Positions 56,933 to 64,000 of a stretch of 64,000 bases of DNA are shown here, piece after piece; within the stretch, counting starts at the first letter, position 1, and each line of letters starts with the position of its first letter. The position numbers and the translations under genes are program-made. Source of the stretch: Pedobacter sp. FW305-3-2-15-E-R2A2 (GTDB lineage Bacteria > Bacteroidota > Bacteroidia > Sphingobacteriales > Sphingobacteriaceae). The notes beneath the pieces are model-generated. The model ran no database searches. It saw only the letters and a list, made by a program, of their open reading frames with translations, and was not told the origin of the DNA. Location of the stretch: contig NZ_CP151803.1 of NCBI RefSeq assembly GCF_038446955.1, positions 6,820,001 to 6,884,000 of the forward strand, in the 5' to 3' direction.

Positions 56933-57943
56933 ATGGTAACTACCTTATTGGTTGTTGTAATTGTCCTGGCAATTGCCTTCGATTATATTAATGGCTTTCA
57001 TGATGCCGCAAACTCTATTGCAACAATTGTATCAACGAAAGTATTATCCCCATTCCAGGCAGTGTTATGGGCAGCGCTCTTCAATTTTGCTGCATATTTT
57101 TATTTTACGGATCATAAAGTAGCCAATACAATTGCTAAAACGGTTGTGGAGAACTTCATTACCCTTGAAGTGATTCTTGCCGGTCTTTTAGCCGCCATCA
57201 CCTGGAACTTATTTACCTGGTGGTTTGGTATTCCTTCCAGCTCATCGCACACCCTTATCGGTGGTTTTGCGGGTGCAGGTATGGCTAAGGCCGCAACGGT
57301 TGGTGCAGGAGTAATGTCGGCGATTAACCTTGCCCCGATCCTTAAGGTGGTGGCCTTTATTGTGCTTGCCCCGGTGATTGGGATGGTAATTTCCGTGATC
57401 ATATCTATTATTATCCTTCATATTTCTAAAAATGCAAGGCCTTCGGTTGCGGAGAAGTGGTTCAAAAGACTGCAACTGATCTCTTCTGCGGCCTTAAGTT
57501 TTACACATGGTGGTAATGATGCCCAGAAAGTAATGGGGATCATCTATGTATCTATGGTGGCGGCAAACGTCCTTCATACAGGCGATGCCATGCCGGAGTG
57601 GATTCCAATCTCCTGTTATGCAGCGATTGCATTAGGAACGATGAGTGGCGGTTGGAAAATCGTTAAAACTATGGGTTCAAAAATCACTAAAGTGAATGCT
57701 TTCGAAGGTGTAGCTGCAGAAACTGCAGGTGCGGTAACCTTAGGAATCACAGAACATTTTGGTATTCCGGTTTCTACCACCCATACGATCACAGGATCAA
57801 TTGTTGGCGTAGGTTTATTGAAAAGAGTATCGGCGGTACGCTGGGGAGTAACGGTAAGTTTGCTATGGGCATGGGTATTGACCATTCCTGTTTCAGCAAC
57901 CCTTGCTGCGCTTGTTTATGCCGTGATTCACTTGTTCTTTTAG
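56933..57943 (+). CDS. Inorganic phosphate transporter, PiT family
   Basis: 336 residues with about ten membrane segments. The two PiT signature repeats are visible: GFHDAANSIATIVSTKVLSP (about 18-37) and the inverted copy FTHGGNDAQKVMGII (about 190-204), each followed by a GIP(S/V)S(S/T)HT motif. PiT carriers import phosphate, usually as metal phosphate, with a cation gradient. The partner DUF47 protein is encoded upstream. A bidirectional palindromic terminator follows 23 bp after the stop. Confidence 0.95.
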   Translation: MVTTLLVVVIVLAIAFDYINGFHDAANSIATIVSTKVLSPFQAVLWAALFNFAAYFYFTDHKVANTIAKTVVENFITLEVILAGLLAAITWNLFTWWFGIPSSSSHTLIGGFAGAGMAKAATVGAGVMSAINLAPILKVVAFIVLAPVIGMVISVIISIIILHISKNARPSVAEKWFKRLQLISSAALSFTHGGNDAQKVMGIIYVSMVAANVLHTGDAMPEWIPISCYAAIALGTMSGGWKIVKTMGSKITKVNAFEGVAAETAGAVTLGITEHFGIPVSTTHTITGSIVGVGLLKRVSAVRWGVTVSLLWAWVLTIPVSATLAALVYAVIHLFF

Positions 57944-57966
57944 ACAAGACACGAACAAGAATATAA

Positions 57967-58004
57967 CATAAAAAAACGGGATCAGCTGATCCCGTTTTTT
58001 TATG
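57967..58004. terminator. Perfect 38-bp palindromic bidirectional terminator
   Basis: The arm CATAAAAAAACGGGATCAG (57967-57985) is followed without a spacer by its exact reverse complement. It gives a GC stem and T7 tract on both strands, serving the pit operon and the convergent anti-sigma-like gene. Confidence 0.9.
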
Positions 58005-58015
58005 TGAAAGATTTT

Positions 58016-59395
58016 CTAAAAAGCAATATTAAGATTGACCCGATCGGTTCGGTTAGCAGGGACCTTCCATTTAGGACCTTCCAGGACTAACCTTTTTGCC
58101 TCCAGATCATGCGCTTCATCAATCCCATTTAAGACCTTAATGTCTGTTGCCCTTCCATCAGCTCCGATCATAAAACTAAGTTCCACCTGACGGTTGAGGA
58201 AAGGCTCCTTATTGAATTTATTGTTCCTGCGGATATATCTGTCCCATTTGTGCCAACCTCCATCAGGAATAGCGGCCATTTCTTTATGATCTGAGATTTC
58301 TAATCCTGCAACTTTCCCCGAAAGTACGTTTCCAAGACTTCCTCCTTTGATGCTATCCTTTGCCTTTTTGCTGCGTTGAGCAGCATTGAAGGTCACCACG
58401 ACCTCAGACAATGCGGTATTATTTTGCGCCAAACGGATGTTCATTGGTTCATTCCATTTCGCAGGAACCACCTTTGAGTCGAACCCTATATAATTTAAGA
58501 CTATTTTTTCTCCTTTAATACTGCTGTCTGCCGGAATTCTGAACCTTCCTTCTGCATCAGTAACCGCAGATAATTTTGTTCCTTCGACCTTTACATATAC
58601 ACCTGGCATGGGATCACCATTGCTTTCTGAGGTTACTTTACCTGTCAACACTGAGGGACTGGTCTGTATTCCTGGCGCAGCCATTACTCTGGCAGCAACC
58701 GCTGGGTTTCCTGAAGCCACTTCCTGCTGGGCAGAGATATTTTGAGCACTCTGCGTTACCGATTTCTTTTGAACCATAGAATAACCGGTTACTACCACTT
58801 CATTGAGCGATTGTGGAGCCGCATCAGCAGCAGGCACAGGAGCAGCTTTTGCTTTCCTGTTCGCCGCGTAAGCATTGGTTTTGGCCGCAGCTACCGCCCG
58901 GTCCATCTCTGCCGCCCGCGGACTCACATCCGCAGTTTCAATTTTATCAACATCATTTTTAGGATCCGTCTTTAGTTTAGCCAATCCATCTGTTGCCACC
59001 GGTGAAACAGGTTCTGGAACCACAGGCGCAATCGTTACGTCTACCGATTTCGGCTGTTTGGCCAATTGATTCTGATGTGCCGTTTCCTTCATCCAGAAAA
59101 CAATACTCACCGCAATAAACATGACTGCTGCCGTGGCAGCAATGCTTAGCCTTTGCCAGGTAATGACCTTTGTTTTTTTAGAAACCTGTTGTTCGGCAAT
59201 CCGTTCCTGCAATTGCTTTTGAAGCAGGGAAATAGATTGCAGCGAACGCTTCGGCGAGGCGCTTAGTCCTGCCAATGCTTCGGCCACAAAAGGATCTTCC
59301 AGTGCCTCGCGCTCCACCCTATTCATGGTTTTTGCGTCCAGCTTACCGTCAAGATAATCTTCTAAAACTCCTATATCTAACCAATCGTTATTCAC
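58016..59395 (-). CDS. Anti-sigma-like membrane protein with CarboxypepD and TonB_C domains
   Basis: 459 residues. A cytoplasmic N-terminus of about 80 residues (LEDYLDGKLDAKTMNRVEREALEDPFVAEAL) resembles an anti-sigma region; one membrane segment lies at about 82-102. The periplasmic part has a TonB-receptor-like LNEVVVTGYSMVQKKSV stretch (about 197-213), a carboxypeptidase-regulatory-like domain (about 248-325), and a TonB C-terminal-like domain (about 383-459). The start overlaps the ECF sigma gene by 8 bp, so it should sequester that sigma factor and respond to an envelope signal. The combination is unusual for an anti-sigma factor. Confidence 0.8.
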   Translation of the reverse strand: MNNDWLDIGVLEDYLDGKLDAKTMNRVEREALEDPFVAEALAGLSASPKRSLQSISLLQKQLQERIAEQQVSKKTKVITWQRLSIAATAAVMFIAVSIVFWMKETAHQNQLAKQPKSVDVTIAPVVPEPVSPVATDGLAKLKTDPKNDVDKIETADVSPRAAEMDRAVAAAKTNAYAANRKAKAAPVPAADAAPQSLNEVVVTGYSMVQKKSVTQSAQNISAQQEVASGNPAVAARVMAAPGIQTSPSVLTGKVTSESNGDPMPGVYVKVEGTKLSAVTDAEGRFRIPADSSIKGEKIVLNYIGFDSKVVPAKWNEPMNIRLAQNNTALSEVVVTFNAAQRSKKAKDSIKGGSLGNVLSGKVAGLEISDHKEMAAIPDGGWHKWDRYIRRNNKFNKEPFLNRQVELSFMIGADGRATDIKVLNGIDEAHDLEAKRLVLEGPKWKVPANRTDRVNLNIAF

Positions 59396-59993
59396 TGCTG
59401 TTTTTTTCTATACAAATTTTCAAGTTCCTTTTTCCATTCTGGATGTAACTCTTCACTTTTACCATTTCATAACCGGTAATATCCGCCACTTCTTTATAAC
59501 ACTTCTCCTCTAAATAGAACAGATTCACACTTACCCGCTGTTCTTCAGGAAGCGTTTCCATACATCTTTCCATAACGGTAAGCTTCTGTTCTTTTGTATC
59601 ATCCATATCAAGATGCACAAATTCCGTGTTTTCCACAAAAGTATCTTCCAGAGAGAGGGTTGTATTTTTGGAATTTTTACGGATGGCCATTAAACAATGG
59701 TTTCTCGACAGTACATGAAGCCAGCTTTTGAAGTTCTGAACTTCATGAATTTTCAGCTTGGTCACCAGTTCTTCAAAGATCTGCATAACGGCATCTTTGC
59801 TCTGCTCTTCATCCTTCAGGTAGTTCAGACAGACCCCGAATACCAGGTGCATGTACTTATTGTAAAGCTGACCCAATACCTCCAGATCGCCACTGATTTT
59901 ATATCGGGCAATTAAAGCAGCATCGTCCTGCTCCTGGATTCTGGTATTATTTTTTATAAACTTCAATGGGTATCCGGGACATAATTCGCTCAA
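59388..59993 (-). CDS. ECF-type RNA polymerase sigma factor
   Basis: 201 residues. Region 2 is at about 40-105 (LYNKYMHLVFGVCLNYLKDEEQSKDAVMQIFEEL, then FKSWLHVLSRNHCLMAIRK); region 4 at about 140-190 (LPEEQRVSVNLFYLEEKCYKEVADITGYEMVKVKSYIQNGKRNL). It lacks the long sigma-1/3 regions, as expected for ECF factors. Followed directly by its likely anti-sigma gene. The divergent vWA gene is 71 bp away and may be a target. Confidence 0.9.
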   Translation of the reverse strand: MSELCPGYPLKFIKNNTRIQEQDDAALIARYKISGDLEVLGQLYNKYMHLVFGVCLNYLKDEEQSKDAVMQIFEELVTKLKIHEVQNFKSWLHVLSRNHCLMAIRKNSKNTTLSLEDTFVENTEFVHLDMDDTKEQKLTVMERCMETLPEEQRVSVNLFYLEEKCYKEVADITGYEMVKVKSYIQNGKRNLKICIEKNSSE

Positions 59994-60064
59994 GTATAAA
60001 AATATTTTCTGATACTGGTATGGAAATTCTTTAAAGCTTACATCATTCCTAAAAAAAGGAAATT

Positions 60065-61975
60065 ATGAAAAAGCTATTGTTCCCCATCTTCGTTGTCTTA
60101 TTTCTATTCGGATTTAAAGCGACAACGGTAAAAACAATTCAGGGAATTGTGACCGATAAAAGGGATGGATCGCCACTGCCAGGAGTGCAGGTGAGCATTC
60201 CCAAAAGTAAAAAAGGAACGGTTACCGATAGCAAAGGTAAATACGTCATTTCAGTGAATGATACGGATGAAGCGCTGCAGTTTTCATTTGTAGGCTACAA
60301 GACACAGGTCCTTAAAATCGGGTCAAAAACACAGATTAACCTTGCTTTAGCCCCAGATAATCAGACTTTAAATGAGGTGGTGGTTAGAAAGGTAGCGGGA
60401 TTACGCATAGGCAGAGCGGAAAAAAGAATAACAGGCGATGCTTCAGCCAGTATGATACAATATGAGGCTGCTCCGATCTATAGCCAAAACGCAATCCTCT
60501 ATACCCCAACCAATACAGAAAGCTACGCTAATATCCAGGAAAATGCTTTTCATAACCCTGATCAAACCCCTTTATCCACCTTCTCTATTGACGTAGATGC
60601 CGCTTCCTACAGTAACGTTCGCCGTTACCTGAACAATGGTGGGCTACCCCCTAAAGATGCGGTAAGGATTGAAGAAATGATCAATTACTTTGATTATGAT
60701 TATCCTCAGCCACAAGGAAATGATCCGGTAAATATCATCACCGAAATCTCTACTGCTCCATGGAACAACAAACATAAACTTGTGCAGATTGGCCTTCAGG
60801 GAAGAAAAATAAAAACAGAGCAGCTTCCTGCCTCCAACCTGGTTTTTCTGATTGATGTATCAGGTTCCATGGCACAGCCAAATAAATTACCCCTTCTTGT
60901 TTCCTCGTTTAAACTCTTAACCAATCAGCTTCGCGAAAAAGATAAAGTAGCCATCGTGGTTTATGCAGGTAATTCCGGGCTCGTACTGCCATCCACCACT
61001 GGAGACCATAAAAACACCATTAAAGAAGCGCTCAATAAATTGAGTGCAGGTGGTTCAACGGCAGGTGGAGAAGGAATTGAACTGGCTTACAAAATTGCCA
61101 GTCAGCATTTTATTAAAGGAGGCAATAACCGGGTAATCCTTGCCACAGATGGGGACTTTAATGTCGGTGCATCCAGTGATAAAGATATGGAGCAACTGAT
61201 AGAAGAAAAAAGAAAATCTGGTGTTTTCCTGACCGTTCTTGGTTATGGAATGGGCAATACCAAGGACAGCAAAATGGAAACCTTAGCCGACAAAGGCAAT
61301 GGCAATTATGCGTATATCGACAACATCACTGAAGCGAGGAAAGTGTTGGTGAATGAATTTGGCGGAACCCTCTTTACCATTGCCAAGGATGTTAAAGTTC
61401 AGGTGGAATTTAATCCTGCTAAAGTACAGGCCTACCGCTTAATCGGATATGAAAACAGGCTGTTACAGGATAAAGATTTTAATGACGACCGTAAAGATGC
61501 CGGAGATCTGGGCTCAGGTCATACCGTTACTGCATTATACGAAATCATCCCTGTTGGGGTTCAAAGCTCCTTTAGCCCTTCCGTTGATCCCCTGAAATAC
61601 CAGGAAAACAAAAAAAACACCAGCAAGAACAACAGTCCGGAAATGCTGACGGTGAAGTTGCGGTACAAACAACCTGATGGCAACAGCAGTAAACTGCTTC
61701 AAAAATCGGTCATTGATGCTTCAAACATCTTTGAGGGAAGCAGCAACAACTTCAGGTTCGCGGCTGCAGTAGCGGAGTTTGGCATGTTGCTAAGGCAGTC
61801 GGACTTTAAACAGAATGCCTCGTTCGCCCAGGTAATCAGCCTTACGGAACAATCCATGGGAAAAGATACAGAGGGCTACCGTTCCGAGTTTTTGAAATTA
61901 GTAAAGTCTTCTCAGTTATTGGCCAAAGATTTGCTTACTATTGAAGACACAAAAGACCGTAATGAAAAAAATTAG
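60065..61975 (+). CDS. vWA domain protein with CarboxypepD regulatory domain (YfbK-like)
   Basis: 636 residues with a short signal peptide. A carboxypeptidase-regulatory-like domain (about 24-105) ends in TLNEVVVRKVAG, a motif usual in TonB receptors. After a YfbK-type N-terminal region (QTPLSTFSIDVDAASYSNVRRYL, about 178-200) comes the vWA domain (about 258-430) with MIDAS DVSGSMA and a later ILATDGDFNVG. The C-terminal YfbK-like region closes the protein. Probably periplasmic or surface-exposed; function unknown. Start: AAGGAAATT before the ATG is one of few Shine-Dalgarno-like sequences here. It is divergent from the sigma/anti-sigma operon. Confidence 0.88.
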   Translation: MKKLLFPIFVVLFLFGFKATTVKTIQGIVTDKRDGSPLPGVQVSIPKSKKGTVTDSKGKYVISVNDTDEALQFSFVGYKTQVLKIGSKTQINLALAPDNQTLNEVVVRKVAGLRIGRAEKRITGDASASMIQYEAAPIYSQNAILYTPTNTESYANIQENAFHNPDQTPLSTFSIDVDAASYSNVRRYLNNGGLPPKDAVRIEEMINYFDYDYPQPQGNDPVNIITEISTAPWNNKHKLVQIGLQGRKIKTEQLPASNLVFLIDVSGSMAQPNKLPLLVSSFKLLTNQLREKDKVAIVVYAGNSGLVLPSTTGDHKNTIKEALNKLSAGGSTAGGEGIELAYKIASQHFIKGGNNRVILATDGDFNVGASSDKDMEQLIEEKRKSGVFLTVLGYGMGNTKDSKMETLADKGNGNYAYIDNITEARKVLVNEFGGTLFTIAKDVKVQVEFNPAKVQAYRLIGYENRLLQDKDFNDDRKDAGDLGSGHTVTALYEIIPVGVQSSFSPSVDPLKYQENKKNTSKNNSPEMLTVKLRYKQPDGNSSKLLQKSVIDASNIFEGSSNNFRFAAAVAEFGMLLRQSDFKQNASFAQVISLTEQSMGKDTEGYRSEFLKLVKSSQLLAKDLLTIEDTKDRNEKN

Positions 61976-62738
61976 TATTTATTTGATCGCTACCTGCTTC
62001 GTTAGTTTTAGCAGCATCACAGCGCATAGCCAGTCGAAGTTCGAAAAGATCTTAAAAAAAGTAAGCAGCAAGACCGGAAGTAACAGCACAAAAAAAGGCA
62101 CAACCACCGCAACAGGAACACCAACGACCTCAGAGATGGGCTTTGGAATTAAAGAAGCACTGGAAATAGGAATCTCCAGAGGTACAGACCTGCTTTCTGC
62201 AAAAGATGGCTTTTTAGGAAACGCAGCTGTAAAAATCCTGTTCCCTCCTGAGGCACAAAAGGTAGAAAGAACATTGCGCAGCATTGGTATGGGTTCATTG
62301 GCCGATAATGTGATCCTGAGCCTGAACAGAGCTGCTGAAGATGCAGCAAAAGAAGCTAAGCCAATATTTGTCTCTGCGATCAAACAAATGACCATCACCG
62401 ATGTGACCAACATATTACTGGGACAGCAAGATGCAGCAACCAACTATTTTAAAAGAGTAACCACTTCTCAATTGATGGAGAAATTCCAACCGGTAATTAC
62501 CACGAGTCTGAACAAAGTAGGTGCCGCGAAATACTGGGGTGATGCAGCGGGTCAGTACAATAAGATTCCGTTGGTAAAACCAGTGTCAACAGACCTTTCC
62601 AGCTATGTGGCACAAAAGGCAATCGATGGAATGTTTATCCAGGTGGCTCAGGAAGAGCTGAAAATCAGGGGAAGTCTTGGCGCCAGGTCAACACCTCTTT
62701 TACAAAAGGTATTCGGCTACGCTGATCAGAAAAAATAA
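61962..62738 (+). CDS. DUF4197 domain-containing protein
   Basis: 258 residues from the ATG at 61962, which overlaps the vWA gene by 14 bp; the frame could extend to 61941. A signal peptide (about 1-23, ending AHSQS) is followed by a Ser/Thr/Lys linker and DUF4197 (about 60-258; GIKEALEIGISRGTDLLSAKDGFLGNAAVKILFPPEAQKVE). The domain is helical, exported, and of unknown function. The overlap shows co-expression with the vWA protein. Confidence 0.9.
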   Translation: MKKISIYLIATCFVSFSSITAHSQSKFEKILKKVSSKTGSNSTKKGTTTATGTPTTSEMGFGIKEALEIGISRGTDLLSAKDGFLGNAAVKILFPPEAQKVERTLRSIGMGSLADNVILSLNRAAEDAAKEAKPIFVSAIKQMTITDVTNILLGQQDAATNYFKRVTTSQLMEKFQPVITTSLNKVGAAKYWGDAAGQYNKIPLVKPVSTDLSSYVAQKAIDGMFIQVAQEELKIRGSLGARSTPLLQKVFGYADQKK

Positions 62739-62742
62739 GACC

Positions 62743-62778
62743 TGCATGGGCTTATAATTTAATAATCAAGCCCATGCA
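62743..62778 (+). terminator. Hairpin after the DUF4197 gene
   Basis: Perfect 11-bp stem TGCATGGGCTT (62743-62753) and AAGCCCATGCA (62768-62778) with a 14-nt loop. No T run follows, so terminator function is less certain. Confidence 0.55.
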
Positions 62779-62851
62779 AGTAAAAAACATTATATAAGTA
62801 ATGAAATAAAAGGTTACTTTTATAGGGTAATACTAACAACATAGAAGTATA

Positions 62852-64000
62852 TTGGATTTCAAAGATTTTAATTTTAACCCCGACTTACTAGAGGGTTTAT
62901 TAGCGATGGGTTTTCGCAACGCTACGCCCATCCAGCAAGAAGCTATTCCGCTTATCCTAGATAAAAAAGATTTAATTGCCTGTGCACAAACAGGTACGGG
63001 AAAAACAGGCGCTTATCTGCTGCCGATCATGAACATGATCAGTCAGACAGAAGACCGTCATAACAATACCCTGATATTAGCGCCAACCCGGGAATTGGCC
63101 CAGCAAATTGATTTGCAGGTAGAAGCACTTTCCTATTTCACCAACATCAGCTCTTTAACGGTTTATGGTGGTGGAGACGGCATCGCCTATGAGCAGCAAA
63201 AACGCTCTATGCGCGAAGGTGTAGATATCATTATTGCTACTCCGGGACGTTTGATCTCACACCTTTCTTCGGGTTTGCTGAAACTGGATCAGCTTCAGCA
63301 CCTGGTATTGGATGAGGCAGACAGAATGTTAGATATGGGCTTTTATGATGATATTATGCGCATTGTAAGCTTCCTTCCGGAGAAAAGACAAACGGTATTG
63401 TTTTCGGCAACAATGCCTCCTAAAATAAGAACCCTTGCCAGCAGGCTACTTCAGCAGCCTCAAGAAATCAGCATTGCGATTTCTAAACCTGCAGCAGGAA
63501 TCAACCAACAGGCCTACCTTGTTCATGATGCCCAGAAAGTAAAGTTGCTGACGGAGCTGATGAAGAATGTAGATTTCCCAAGTATCCTGATCTTCGCATC
63601 GACAAAGGAAAAAGTGAAAAATCTGGGTAAGGTTTTCCGTGGATTAGGTTTTAAAGCGGAGGCTTTCCATTCTGACCTTGGTCAAAAGGAACGGGAGGCC
63701 ATTTTGTCTGAATTCAAGAACAAAAGGGTTCCTGTGCTGATTGGAACGGATGTACTGTCCAGAGGAATTGATGTGGAGGGAATCAGTCTGGTGATCAATT
63801 TTGATGTGCCTCATGATCCGGAAGATTATATCCACAGGATTGGAAGAACCGCCAGAGCAGCAACCACGGGTACGGCGATCACCTTAGTGAATGATAAAGA
63901 CAAACGTAAATTTGCGAACATTGAAAAGCTGATCGATAAAAAGATCGACAGAATGCCGCTTCCCGAACATCTTGGAGAAGCACCTGCCGATACTCCGGCC
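62852..64000 (+). CDS. DEAD-box RNA helicase (3' partial, TTG start)
   Basis: 383 codons are visible; the gene runs off the window. Motifs in order: Q motif ATPIQQEAI, motif I AQTGTGKT, Ia PTRELAQQ, Ib TPGRL, II DEAD, III SAT, IV ILIFAST, V GTDVLSRGID and VI HRIGRTARA. The only start that covers the N-terminal LDFKDFNFNPDLL block is the TTG at 62852, because an in-frame stop lies six codons upstream with no ATG or GTG between. It probably remodels rRNA or mRNA. A basic C-terminal tail is likely beyond the window. Confidence 0.92.
   Translation, partial: MDFKDFNFNPDLLEGLLAMGFRNATPIQQEAIPLILDKKDLIACAQTGTGKTGAYLLPIMNMISQTEDRHNNTLILAPTRELAQQIDLQVEALSYFTNISSLTVYGGGDGIAYEQQKRSMREGVDIIIATPGRLISHLSSGLLKLDQLQHLVLDEADRMLDMGFYDDIMRIVSFLPEKRQTVLFSATMPPKIRTLASRLLQQPQEISIAISKPAAGINQQAYLVHDAQKVKLLTELMKNVDFPSILIFASTKEKVKNLGKVFRGLGFKAEAFHSDLGQKEREAILSEFKNKRVPVLIGTDVLSRGIDVEGISLVINFDVPHDPEDYIHRIGRTARAATTGTAITLVNDKDKRKFANIEKLIDKKIDRMPLPEHLGEAPADTPA

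Noticed and set aside
1..64000. tRNA, rRNA, insertion sequences and integrons
   Set aside because: Reading the intergenic regions showed no cloverleaf with CCA end, no rRNA stretch and no transposase or integrase motif. A covariance-model search was not possible here.

Overview
The window looks like chromosome of a Sphingobacteriaceae-type member of the Bacteroidota, most likely Pedobacter or a close relative. The evidence is a type IX secretion cargo with its PorP/SprF partner, several TonB-dependent or CarboxypepD-regulatory-domain outer-membrane proteins, a GLPGLI protein, DUF3127, Bacteroidota-style -7 boxes (TAnnTTTG) in place of E. coli promoters, and few Shine-Dalgarno sequences. I see no rRNA, tRNA, CRISPR array, prophage or insertion sequence. 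Gene density is high and the content is mostly core chromosome.

Layout. 1-4.4 kb: 3' end of a PKD-repeat T9SS cargo, PorP/SprF, MgtC. 4.5-5.9 kb: L-serine ammonia-lyase. 5.9-12.8 kb: a membrane/stress cluster (DUF58, MoxR, DUF4350, DUF4129, a membrane protein, SpoIIM-like) divergent from an RDD protein. 12.8-16.4 kb: GDSL lipoprotein, two small membrane proteins, lipB, phosphopantetheinyl transferase, dcd. 16.5-26.8 kb: MG-domain/plug protein, enoyl-CoA hydratase, SDR, fabH, clpS, a thioredoxin-like protein, a TonB-type receptor, NUDIX, plsC. 26.8-30.7 kb: LytTR/LytS two-component system divergent from a small membrane peptide plus ABC transporter. 30.9-35.1 kb: M28 peptidase, then BlaI/M56. 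35.2-40.4 kb: sdhCAB and HtrA. 40.6-45.5 kb: dapF, a Pif1-like helicase, a sulfatase. 45.7-51.8 kb: TonB-type receptor plus GLPGLI protein, convergent with an OmpR-type response regulator and its kinase. 52.4-57.9 kb: DUF3127, RNA methyltransferase, HTH protein, HD hydrolase, PhoR-like kinase, DUF47/Pit phosphate uptake. 58-64 kb: ECF sigma factor with a TonB_C-bearing anti-sigma-like protein, a vWA protein, DUF4197, and a DEAD-box helicase cut by the window end.

The most interesting material is regulatory. TTTAACA repeats at 10-bp spacing lie upstream of both the receptor/GLPGLI operon and the kinase/regulator operon that converges on it. TTAACA repeats at 11-bp spacing lie in front of the phosphate-uptake operon. 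ACTAA-N4-TTAGT palindromes lie twice before blaI and once before the receptor/GLPGLI operon. Two 9-bp direct repeats with a 12-bp spacer sit between the LytTR operon and the ABC transporter. Five genes have a -7 box only 4-6 bp before the ATG, implying leaderless mRNAs. The least explained structure is a 130-bp intergenic element (52118-52249) in which GGA recurs every 11 bp on one side and its complement every 11 bp on the other. A 19-bp-arm hairpin in front of a small HTH gene (54049-54090) is also unexplained.

All domain calls come from reading motifs by eye; no database search was run.
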